A program made the translations under genes and the position numbers. Positions 55,554-62,288 of a stretch of DNA of 64,000 nt are shown in pieces (positions within the stretch are counted from its first letter, which is position 1; every line of letters begins with the position of its first letter). The stretch is from the NCBI GenBank assembly GCA_900318265.1, contig ONKA01000005.1:62001-126000 (forward strand), written 5' to 3'. Under the pieces are notes generated by a model. The model had not been told where the DNA came from. It did not search any database and was given only the letters and a program-made list of their open reading frames with translations. Source of the DNA: an uncultured Bacteroidales bacterium. GTDB lineage: Bacteria; Bacteroidota; Bacteroidia; Bacteroidales; F082.

Positions 55554-55589
55554 CAAAGTTAGAAATGTTTTGGGTTTATCGTATCTTTG
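55554..55589. promoter_or_regulatory. divergent -7 elements for the subtilase (minus) and M16 protease (plus) genes
   Basis: Minus: TAACTTTG at 55554-55561. Plus: TATCTTTG at 55582-55589. The M16 ATG is at 55608, only 18 nt past the plus element. Confidence 0.55.
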
Positions 55590-55607
55590 CAGCCCAATTT
55601 TTACCCC

Positions 55608-56849
55608 ATGTTGGAAAACAAATACAAAGAGTCCGTCCTCCCGAATGGCATTAGGCTGATACACAAGGAAAAACAAGGCGAAATCGCCCATTTGGTACTG
55701 ATGGTGGAGACCGGCACGCGCGATGAGGTGGCCCACGAAAACGGCCTCGCCCACTTTGTGGAACACACCATCTTCAAAGGCACGCAAAACCGCAAGGCAT
55801 ACCATATCCTGAGTTGCCTCGACAACGTAGGCGGCGACCTCAATGCTTTTACCACCAAGGAGGAGACCTGCCTGCAAGCCACCTTCCTCAAGCAACATTA
55901 TAAACGCAGCCTCGACCTCTTTGCCGACATCGCCTTCCGTTCCACCTTCCCCGAGAACGAGCTGGCCAAGGAAAAGGAAGTCATCTTGGACGAGATCAAC
56001 TCCTATCTGGATTCTCCCTCCGACGAGATCTATGATTTGTTTGAGGAGATGGTTTTCAAAGGACATCCTTTGGCACGCAACATATTGGGTACTACAGAGT
56101 TGGTAAAAGGATTCCATCGTCAGGACATCCTCGACTTCATGGCGCACAACTACAGCACCGACCAGATGATTTTAGCCTCCATCGGCGACATCAGCTTCAA
56201 GGAGTTCGAGCGGATGGCCATGACTTATTTTGGAAGCCAACCTGCACACATTATTAATAAGAAACGCGAAATCTTCGAAGGCTATAGACCCGAAAGTCGC
56301 ATCGACAAGCGCAACAACCATCTGAGCCACTGCATTATAGGTAACATCGCCCCCGAGTTCAGCAGCCCTATGCGCATGCCCATCGTCATGCTCAACAACG
56401 TGCTTGGCGGTCCAGCCATGAGTTCGCGTCTCGGCCTGAACATCCGAGAAAAATACGGTTTCGCCTACAGCATCGAGTCGCAATACACAGCCTATTCCGA
56501 CGTCGGTCTCATCAACGTCTATATGGGTGTCGACCCCGACTCGCTTGAACGCGCCATCGAGTTGGTCCATAAGGAATTGGACAAGCTCTGTACCCAAAAG
56601 TTAGGCACCCTACAGTTGCATCATGCCAAGCAGCAACTCATAGGGCAGGTGGCATTGAGCTACGAAAGTGGCATGAACGAGTTGCTGAGTGCGACGCGTT
56701 CGCTCATCATGGGCGAAGAAATCGAATACATGGATGATATCATACAAAAGGTAGAGGCCGTCAATGCGGAAGACATCCTGGAAGTGGCCAATCAAGTCTT
56801 CGACAAGAAACAGTTGAGTCGGATTGTTTTTGAAGGAGATACCCCGTAG
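55608..56849 (+). CDS. M16 family (insulinase-like) zinc metallopeptidase
   Basis: 413 residues from ATG at 55608 (MLENKYKESVLPNGIRLIHK). The inverted zinc motif HFVEH gives His49, Glu52 and His53, and the third ligand region is KEKEVILDEINSYLDSPSD (about residues 124-142). The C-terminal half has the second M16 fold with GGPAMSSRLGLNIREKYGFA and the family-typical YGFAYSIESQYT. No signal peptide is evident, so a cytoplasmic or processing-peptidase-like role is likely. The last codons are ACC CCG TAG: the stop lies within the first REP palindrome (56841-56854), so the ancestral C-terminus may have been altered. Confidence 0.93.
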   Translation: MLENKYKESVLPNGIRLIHKEKQGEIAHLVLMVETGTRDEVAHENGLAHFVEHTIFKGTQNRKAYHILSCLDNVGGDLNAFTTKEETCLQATFLKQHYKRSLDLFADIAFRSTFPENELAKEKEVILDEINSYLDSPSDEIYDLFEEMVFKGHPLARNILGTTELVKGFHRQDILDFMAHNYSTDQMILASIGDISFKEFERMAMTYFGSQPAHIINKKREIFEGYRPESRIDKRNNHLSHCIIGNIAPEFSSPMRMPIVMLNNVLGGPAMSSRLGLNIREKYGFAYSIESQYTAYSDVGLINVYMGVDPDSLERAIELVHKELDKLCTQKLGTLQLHHAKQQLIGQVALSYESGMNELLSATRSLIMGEEIEYMDDIIQKVEAVNAEDILEVANQVFDKKQLSRIVFEGDTP

Positions 56850-56974
56850 GGGTTCCCTTTTAATAACAAACAAACAACCATCAACACATTATAATTACCC
56901 CGTAGGGGTTTTCTATTCATAACCAACAGTACTCACATTACACTAATGACACTACCCCGTAGGGGTTTTCTATT
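56841..56974 (+). repeat. three upstream CCCCGTAGGGG palindromes
   Basis: Copies at 56841-56854, 56897-56917 and 56954-56974. The core is a 5-bp stem ACCCC/GGGGT with a GTA spacer, followed by TTTTCTATT in the last two; the first continues TTCCCTTTTAATAAC. The intervals (about 43 and 36 nt) differ in sequence. Confidence 0.88.
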
Positions 56975-56977
56975 AAG

Positions 56978-57439
56978 ATGGCAAACACATACAATCAAAT
57001 CTACATCCATTTGGTCTTCGCAGTAAAATTCCGCGATGCCGTCATCAACAAATCATGGCGACAAGAGCTTTACCAATACATTATCGGCCTAATTGCGAAC
57101 AGAGGCCACAAAGTTTATGCAATTGGTGGGATGAGCGACCATATCCACATCTTGGTGAGCCTTTCACCCAAACAAGCCATTTCGGAATTAGTGCTGGAAG
57201 TGAAAAGAGCTTCGTCATTGTGGATAAAAGAAAAACAATATGTTAGATGCCAATTCGCCTGGCAAGAAGGTTTTGGGGCTTTTTCATACAGCAAGTCACA
57301 GGTTGATAGCGTGGTGAAATACATTCAAAATCAAGAAGCTCATCATGCAAAACACACATTCAAGGATGAATATGTTTCGTTTCTTCAATTGTTTGGAATC
57401 GAATTTGATGAGAGATACATTTTTAAGGAAATGGCGTGA
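56978..57439 (+). CDS. REP-associated tyrosine transposase / IS200-like Y1 transposase
   Basis: A 153-residue single-strand DNA transposase of the Y1/HUH superfamily. Seen: YNQIYIHLVFAVKFRDAVIN at the N-terminus; the HUH motif His55-Ile-His57 in GGMSDHIHILVSL; WQEGFGAFSYSKSQVDSVV; and the probable nucleophile Tyr115 in VKYIQNQ (assigned by family pattern). The frame is intact, suggesting activity or recent loss of selection only. It is A/T-richer than most neighbours. It starts 4 nt after the third palindrome and stands alone without tnpB. An IS200 transposase that is still mobile is the alternative to a domesticated RAYT. Confidence 0.9.
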   Translation: MANTYNQIYIHLVFAVKFRDAVINKSWRQELYQYIIGLIANRGHKVYAIGGMSDHIHILVSLSPKQAISELVLEVKRASSLWIKEKQYVRCQFAWQEGFGAFSYSKSQVDSVVKYIQNQEAHHAKHTFKDEYVSFLQLFGIEFDERYIFKEMA

Positions 57440-57450
57440 CAATGTAAAAG

Positions 57451-57520
57451 AAAACCCCTATGGGGTAATACAAACAAAAAATGACACGAATCTATTATAA
57501 GAGAACCCCTACGGGGTACC
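57451..57520 (-). repeat. two downstream palindromes in opposite orientation
   Basis: Copies at 57451-57467 (CCCCTATGGGG, centre changed from GTA to ATA on the minus strand) and 57504-57520 (CCCCTACGGGG). Both are followed outward by a near-copy of TTTTCT on the minus strand. Confidence 0.88.
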
Positions 57521-57690
57521 AACCAAACTCCATATAAGCCATCTTAATAATAAAACTTAAAGCGGAAATTTTGAGATTAAAACAGAATTTTTATATTTAA
57601 ATCAAAATAATTTCCCAAAATGTACAAGTTTTTTCTCCGCTGACACATAGCAACTTATCCTATGTGACGAAAAATAGTTGAAAAAAATGC
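57521..57690. other. A/T-rich intergenic stretch with no gene seen
   Basis: Between the last palindrome and the next promoter. No open frame with coding character, RNA gene or repeat was recognised. With the surrounding palindromes and promoter, the whole gap 57440-57858 is non-coding. Confidence 0.6.
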
Positions 57691-57721
57691 TTGACAAAGC
57701 TTATTTCAGATTGTAGTTTTG
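57691..57721 (+). promoter_or_regulatory. promoter for the 504-residue T9SS protein gene
   Basis: TTGACA (-33) at 57691-57696 and TAGTTTTG (-7) at 57714-57721, with 20 nt between the TTG and the -7 box. The leader is about 130 nt and A/T-rich. Confidence 0.6.
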
Positions 57722-57858
57722 CGATATAAAATGATAAAACAAACTATTAAAACGGAATAATTACGATTAAATTCACTTTCAAAATCATCAATCAGGCCAT
57801 CAAATTGATAACATGAAACAGACTTAACCGAATCATTCACCCACAAAAAACTAAAGCT

Positions 57859-59373
57859 ATGAAGACAAAATTTTACACCCTCCTCACTGGCCTGGTGATG
57901 GCCGCCTGCATCACGAGTTACGGACAGGAATTTGTCAACAGATTCTCCATCCAGGAACCCAACAGGATATTCATGGGATGCGACATTATGGAAAACCAAG
58001 ACGAGACGCTTTTAATCGGAGCGGTCAGCTGTACCAACCCCTACTACTATGACCCTGAATACCTGATTTACAAGACCACTCCCGAAGGCGAGATCCTCAA
58101 TTCTTTGAGCATCACCGCCCCTAACGGGATGAACGGTGAGTATTTTACCAACGTCTTAGACATTTGTGACAAACATTTCCTGCTTCGTAATGCCGCGGCT
58201 CCTGACTCGTACATTGTCGCCAATCACTATCGGGACATGGTCAACAACCATTATTTCAGGATGGTTAACACCGACGCCAACCTCAACGTAATTGATGATA
58301 TTTCCATTTTGGTTGATGAGGATTTTGAAGGTTCTTTCACCTGGGACAAATGGCTTATCGACTCACGAAACGATTTCATTATCTCGTTTTGGATCGACGA
58401 CGCGTTTCATCTCATGCGCATCGGACTTGATGGTACGGTCAAGACTCATCGTGAAATCACCGAAATCTATCCTCCCAAATTTGACTATGAGTACCACCCT
58501 GACACTGTATTGTGGTATTCTGGTTTTGGCATCTTCAATGAATCTCCCCTGACCTATTACAAATTAGGAAGTTATCAGACAGCAACGGAGAATTATCCTG
58601 TGCATTGCTATTTCTTCGATGAAGACCTCAACATTATTGGAGCACATTGGTTTGAACGCTACGACGAAGACATCCTTTTCAGCGGAGGCAACTCCGAGCA
58701 TATCATCCCCTTAGGCGAAAGTTCCTATCTGATGGCTTCGCAAATGGAGTACCCAAATGGCGATGCGGGGTCTGCCCTGATCAAATTTGACATGGACCTC
58801 AACCCGATTTGCATTTCACCGGAATTTGGGAACCTGGGGTATCCCTTTGACACCAAAATTACAAACGACAACAGCATCTTCCAATTATACGTCAACTTTG
58901 GAAACACCTCATGGCCCATGTCGTTGGCCTGCTTGGACAGTGAATTGCATCTGAATTGGGACATTGAATTACCAGGACTCCAGTACGACGGACTGAGCGG
59001 AAACAACATGATAGCCAAGGCAAATGGCGACATTGTTGTAGCATTTGGAGGCTCTAATGACTATGGAGCCAGCAATACTATCATTTATGTCTACACCATA
59101 CGCAACACTCCCGCAAACACCTCAGAAAAAACCATTTTCAGCACACCATACTCCCTCTACCCCAACCCCGTGAAAAACCAGCTGAACCTCCGCTTCGATG
59201 ACGGCGTTGAGCCCGAGAGCGTTGAACTTTATAACCTTGCTGGTTGCCTGGTTGCCACAAGGCGCAACAACATTCAAAGTATCGACATGAACAAGATGTC
59301 CTCCGGGGTATACACACTGCGCGTCACGATGAAAGACGGGACGAGCTACCATGAAAAGGTAATAAAAGAATAA
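57859..59373 (+). CDS. secreted protein with T9SS type A sorting domain, function unknown
   Basis: 504 residues. A signal peptide (MKTKFYTLLTGLVMAACITS, cleaved near YGQ) precedes a beta-rich body with repeated aromatic strands. These include LLIGAVSCTNPYYYDPEYLI, HLMRIGLDGTVKTHREI and YLMASQMEYPNGDAGSALIK, patterns that suggest a propeller or similar scaffold; I do not recognise an enzyme motif. The C-terminus is a T9SS type A domain: SLYPNPVKNQLNLRFDDG then MNKMSSGVYTLRVTMKDG. Base composition is lower in G+C than the neighbours. It lies just downstream of the transposase unit. Confidence 0.8.
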   Translation: MKTKFYTLLTGLVMAACITSYGQEFVNRFSIQEPNRIFMGCDIMENQDETLLIGAVSCTNPYYYDPEYLIYKTTPEGEILNSLSITAPNGMNGEYFTNVLDICDKHFLLRNAAAPDSYIVANHYRDMVNNHYFRMVNTDANLNVIDDISILVDEDFEGSFTWDKWLIDSRNDFIISFWIDDAFHLMRIGLDGTVKTHREITEIYPPKFDYEYHPDTVLWYSGFGIFNESPLTYYKLGSYQTATENYPVHCYFFDEDLNIIGAHWFERYDEDILFSGGNSEHIIPLGESSYLMASQMEYPNGDAGSALIKFDMDLNPICISPEFGNLGYPFDTKITNDNSIFQLYVNFGNTSWPMSLACLDSELHLNWDIELPGLQYDGLSGNNMIAKANGDIVVAFGGSNDYGASNTIIYVYTIRNTPANTSEKTIFSTPYSLYPNPVKNQLNLRFDDGVEPESVELYNLAGCLVATRRNNIQSIDMNKMSSGVYTLRVTMKDGTSYHEKVIKE

Positions 59374-59415
59374 AGTAAGTGCTTTTTTTCATAATGATTT
59401 GGTTTTAGTTGATTT

Positions 59416-59443
59416 GTAGAGACGGTGCATGCACCGTCTCTAC
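59416..59443. repeat. perfect 28-bp palindrome of the GTAGAGACG family
   Basis: The sequence is its own reverse complement (14+14), centred at 59429/59430 on GTGCATGCAC. It lies between convergent T9SS and purE genes. Same family as those at 62355, 62856 and 62899. Confidence 0.9.
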
Positions 59444-59459
59444 TGTTTTCTATACCAAA

Positions 59460-59966
59460 TCAGTTTGTCTTGTATTTATACTGCACCTCTTTCAGTTCGG
59501 CGTTGGCCTTTGTAATCTTATTCTTCAGATTATCCTTGTAATTCGCCACTTTGGCAGCGATTTGTGCGTCGCCTAAAGCCAGCATTTCTGCAGCAAGGAT
59601 AGCGGCATTGAGGGCGCCATTCACACCTACCGTGGCCACAGGGATGCCAGGAGGCATCTGGATGATGGACAGCATGGCATCGAGACCATCGAGCATACCT
59701 TTCACAGGCACGCCGATGACGGGCAGAGTGGTATTGGCTGCAATCACACCAGGCAAAGCGGCGGCCATGCCAGCGGCGGCAATGATGACTTTGATGCCAC
59801 GGCCTTGGGCTTCGCGGGCAAAGGTTTCAACCTCTTGCGGGGTGCGGTGCGCGCTGAGGGCGTTCATCTCAAAGGGGATTTCCATTTCGTCGAAGAACTG
59901 AGCGGCTTTTTCGAGAACGGGAAGGTCAGAAGTGCTTCCCATGATGATGCTTACTATTGGAGTCAT
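59460..59966 (-). CDS. purE: 5-(carboxyamino)imidazole ribonucleotide mutase
   Basis: PurE converts N5-CAIR to CAIR in de novo purine synthesis. It has 168 residues. Seen: VSIIMGSTSDLPVLEKAAQF (about 5-24), MNALSAHRTPQEVETFAREA, and IKVIIAAAGMAAALPGVIAA with the GMAAALPG motif, then PVIGVPVKGMLDGLDAML, all standard class I PurE. No purK is adjacent. The leader contains the REP elements at 59988-60050. Confidence 0.97.
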   Translation of the reverse strand: MTPIVSIIMGSTSDLPVLEKAAQFFDEMEIPFEMNALSAHRTPQEVETFAREAQGRGIKVIIAAAGMAAALPGVIAANTTLPVIGVPVKGMLDGLDAMLSIIQMPPGIPVATVGVNGALNAAILAAEMLALGDAQIAAKVANYKDNLKNKITKANAELKEVQYKYKTN

Positions 59967-59987
59967 TTCAGTTATTCATTTAAAGCA

Positions 59988-60050
59988 GGTTGCTGAGCCT
60001 GTCGAAGCACCGTCATTCTATTGGTCGGCCCTTCGACGGGCTCAGGGACC
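59988..60050. repeat. pair of REP-like palindromes in the purE leader
   Basis: TGAGCCTGTCGAAGC (59993-60007) and CCCTTCGACGGGCTCAGGG (60029-60047) are complementary and face each other across about 20 nt, forming a hairpin. Same family as 18378-18417. Confidence 0.8.
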
Positions 60051-60063
60051 TTGGTTGGTGATG

Positions 60064-60119
60064 CAAAAATAGTTTTTTTTCAAATGCTGGTGACCCTATC
60101 GAAGCATTTTGTATATTTG
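60064..60119. promoter_or_regulatory. divergent -7 elements for purE (minus) and hpt (plus)
   Basis: Minus: TATTTTTG at 60064-60071. Plus: TATATTTG at 60112-60119. The purE transcript would start near 60059 and run through the REP hairpin. Confidence 0.5.
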
Positions 60120-60162
60120 TATCGCCTTAACAAAAGGACAAACCAACCTCAATCCTTTGAAA

Positions 60163-60699
60163 ATGAAAACAGTAAAAGTTTTAGACAAGGAATTTGGGCT
60201 CTACATCCCCCAAGAAAAAATCGAAGCCAGCATCCAGAATGTAGCTGACCAAATCAACCAGGACATGGACGGCATGAACCCGCTGTTTCTGGTCATCCTC
60301 AACGGTGCCTTCATGTTTGCCTCCGAGCTGTTCAAGCGACTGACGATTCCCTGTGAGATCTCGTTCGTCAAGCTATCGTCATATGCCGGCACGGAGACCA
60401 CCAACGTCGTCCGCGAGCTCATCGGTCTGGACCATCCCTTGAACGGCCGCCATGTGGTCATCGTGGAAGACATCGTCGACACTGGCCACACCTTGCGCTA
60501 CACCACACAGAAACTCCGCGACTTGAAGGCCTCCGACGTGCGCATTGCCACGCTGTTCTTCAAGCCGAACAATTTCCAATACACCTACCCTATCGACTAC
60601 AAAGGCATGGACATCGGCAACGAGTTCATCGTGGGCTACGGATTGGATTATGACCAACAAGGAAGAAACCTACCAGATATTTATAAAATCATAGAATAA
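60163..60699 (+). CDS. hpt: hypoxanthine phosphoribosyltransferase
   Basis: Hpt salvages hypoxanthine and guanine to nucleotides with PRPP. The start is ATG at 60163 (MKTVKVLDKEFGLYIPQEKI), giving 178 residues; an earlier frame extension covers the promoter. Seen: PLFLVILNGAFMFASELFKR, the PRPP loop HVVIVEDIVDTGHTLRYTTQ, FFKPNNFQYTYPIDYKGMDI and VGYGLDYDQQGRNLPDIY. The hpt-adk order is common in Bacteroidales. It is followed by a repeat, then adk. Confidence 0.96.
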   Translation: MKTVKVLDKEFGLYIPQEKIEASIQNVADQINQDMDGMNPLFLVILNGAFMFASELFKRLTIPCEISFVKLSSYAGTETTNVVRELIGLDHPLNGRHVVIVEDIVDTGHTLRYTTQKLRDLKASDVRIATLFFKPNNFQYTYPIDYKGMDIGNEFIVGYGLDYDQQGRNLPDIYKIIE

Positions 60700-60701
60700 G
60701 C

Positions 60702-60808
60702 GGCCTCTGGCTACTGGCCTCTGGCTATTGGCAGCGAAACAAAGAAGTTGTAATTTCACAGCTCTGATAAAGCTGCCAACAGCCAACAGCCAATAGCTAA
60801 TAGCCAAA
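60702..60808. repeat. inverted repeat between hpt and adk (GGCTATTGGC type)
   Basis: The left arm about 60702-60735 and the right arm about 60772-60808 pair imperfectly, with a loop of about 36 nt. Each arm has internal tandem units (CTGGCTA, CAACAGC). Related to 33492-33557 by the GGCTATTGGC-like motif. Confidence 0.65.
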
Positions 60809-60825
60809 CAAACAAAAACAACCCT

Positions 60826-61395
60826 ATGCTAAACATAGTACTTTTCGGCCCTCCCGGGGCAGGCAAAGGAACGCAGTCACAGTTCCTGCGCGAGAAATAT
60901 AACCTGACCTATATCTCCACCGGCGAAATCCTGCGCGAGGAAATCGCCGCCGAAAGCGAACTTGGCCTTCAAGTCAAGGAAATCATCAGCCAAGGCAACC
61001 TCGTCTCCGACGAAATCGTGGCCCAAATCATCGAGAAGAAACTCTCCGAGAACATGGACTCGGCGGGCTTCCTCTTCGACGGCTATCCGCGCACGGTGCG
61101 CCAAGCCGAGATCCTGGACGAGATGATGGAGAAGTTCGAGATGTCGCTGACAGGCGTGTTGAGCCTTGAAGTGCCCGAAGAACTCCTCATCGAGCGTATG
61201 CTTGAACGTGGCAAGACCAGCGGTCGCGCCGACGACAACCTTGACTCCATCAAGCACCGCTTTGTGGAATATGAGGCCAAGACGCGCCCCGTGCTCGATT
61301 TCTACCAAGGCAAGGACAACCTGCACGCGGTGAACGGCGTGGGCGAGATCCCGCAAATCTTCGAGAACCTCTGCTCCGTCATTGACACTTTGTAG
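60826..61395 (+). CDS. adk: adenylate kinase
   Basis: Adk balances ATP, ADP and AMP. It has 189 residues, the short form without the zinc-type LID insertion. Seen: P-loop FGPPGAGKGTQSQFLREKYN (about 6-25), STGEILREEIAAES, FLFDGYPRTVRQAEILDEMM, and ERGKTSGRADDNLDSIKHRF, a short LID. It is followed by repeat copy C, with no other terminator needed. Confidence 0.97.
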   Translation: MLNIVLFGPPGAGKGTQSQFLREKYNLTYISTGEILREEIAAESELGLQVKEIISQGNLVSDEIVAQIIEKKLSENMDSAGFLFDGYPRTVRQAEILDEMMEKFEMSLTGVLSLEVPEELLIERMLERGKTSGRADDNLDSIKHRFVEYEAKTRPVLDFYQGKDNLHAVNGVGEIPQIFENLCSVIDTL

Positions 61396-61400
61396 GATTA

Positions 61401-61544
61401 TCACAAAACCCACAAAACAATCAAAACTTCTTTGTAGTAGAGGGAAAGCGGCCAACTGGCCCGCTTTCCGGCGGCGACACAGTTGTGCGCCGCCCTCCTC
61501 TTTGACAAAAAAAAACGGTTTTGTGGGTTTTGTATGTTTTGTGA
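61401..61544. repeat. hairpin-rich dispersed repeat, copy C
   Basis: 144 bp bounded by TCACAAAAC and GTTTTGTGA. Hairpins: GGAAAGCG-GCC-AACT-GGC-CCGCTTTCC, then GGCGGCG-A-CAC-AGTT-GTG-CGCCGCC. The left arm starts identically to the right arm of copy B on the other strand for about 29 nt. It lies between convergent adk and the acyltransferase gene. Confidence 0.82.
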
Positions 61545-61553
61545 GAAAAAAAA

Positions 61554-62216
61554 TCAGTGTTCCCAGCGGATATCGTGCTTGAGGATAGTTGGCGGGTTGC
61601 CGCCAATGACTTGATGCTCGCCGCTGAAAGATGAGGTCAGCAGCGTGCCTGCTGCCACAACCGTGTTGTCGGGCACCACGGCACCTTTCAGCAACACACA
61701 CTTGCATCCAATCCAGACATGGTCGCCAACCTGAATGGCCTTGTCGGGATTGATGCGTTCGTTTTCCATATTATATAGGGGATGCTCGTCGGTGTCCATC
61801 ACGAGGATGTCCCAACTCAATAGGCAGTCGCGCCCGAAACGGATCTCCTTGGCGCATACGATGGTGCTTTCGGCAGTCATGTTGAAGCCATCGCCAAAAC
61901 ACAAATTTCCGCGAACCGAAAGCTTCGAGCCATGCCCAATGCTCGCCTTGCCGCCAAAGCTGACCGTGCCGCTCACCTGCCAGATGCCACGGGAACGCTT
62001 GCGGTCGTAATGGCCCACATCGCCGAAGCCGATTTTTATCATTGCCCTTTCCACCTTTTCGGGAAGCTCCACCTTACCGTGCAGTTCGCGCAGGTAGGTG
62101 CGGTGCGACACCACGACAGGCAGCTTCAAGGCCGTCTTCAGCGGAAAATAATGAAGATTAAAGCGCAGCGTCTTCGGAATCGAGCAGAGGATATTGAAGA
62201 AATCAAAAGCGGTCAT
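61554..62216 (-). CDS. acyltransferase of the left-handed beta-helix (hexapeptide) type
   Basis: A probable acetyl- or acyltransferase acting on sugars, 220 residues from ATG at 62216 (MTAFDFFNILCSIPKTLRFN). Hexapeptide-repeat strands are seen in the middle to C-terminus: GKASIGHGSKLSVRGNLCFG, STIVCAKEIRFGRDCLLSWD, then HVWIGCKCVLLKGAVVPDNT and VVAAGTLLTSSFSGEHQVIG. DTDEHPLYN is a WecB/WbbJ-like segment. The N-terminus is helical with a basic patch. The substrate is unknown; envelope glycan modification is likely. It is divergent from the TPR gene. Confidence 0.86.
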   Translation of the reverse strand: MTAFDFFNILCSIPKTLRFNLHYFPLKTALKLPVVVSHRTYLRELHGKVELPEKVERAMIKIGFGDVGHYDRKRSRGIWQVSGTVSFGGKASIGHGSKLSVRGNLCFGDGFNMTAESTIVCAKEIRFGRDCLLSWDILVMDTDEHPLYNMENERINPDKAIQVGDHVWIGCKCVLLKGAVVPDNTVVAAGTLLTSSFSGEHQVIGGNPPTILKHDIRWEH

Positions 62217-62235
62217 AGTGGTCTGATTTATGGCG

Positions 62236-62283
62236 CAAAGATAATCATTTCGCATTCAACCGACCGAATTTTGACTAATTTTG
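62236..62283. promoter_or_regulatory. divergent -7 elements for the acyltransferase (minus) and TPR regulator (plus) genes
   Basis: Minus: TATCTTTG at 62236-62243. Plus: TAATTTTG at 62276-62283. The plus element ends 5 nt before the ATG at 62289, so that message probably has almost no leader. Confidence 0.55.
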
Positions 62284-62288
62284 CGGCG

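Larger units (their letters stand above)
56841..57520 (+). mobile_element. lone Y1 transposase with mirror-image CCCCGTAGGGG palindromes (RAYT-REP-like unit)
   Basis: Three palindrome copies precede the transposase and two follow it. Upstream copies read ACCCCGTAGGGGTTTTCTATT toward the gene; downstream copies are the reverse complement, so both sets face inward. There is no tnpB, no long terminal repeat and no target duplication I can see. This resembles a REPtron (a RAYT transposase with its REP sequences). Confidence 0.72.

Noticed and set aside
56841-57520. A CRISPR-like array from repeated CCCCGTAGGGG units.
   Set aside because: Only five short units, two orientations, no uniform spacers and no cas genes.
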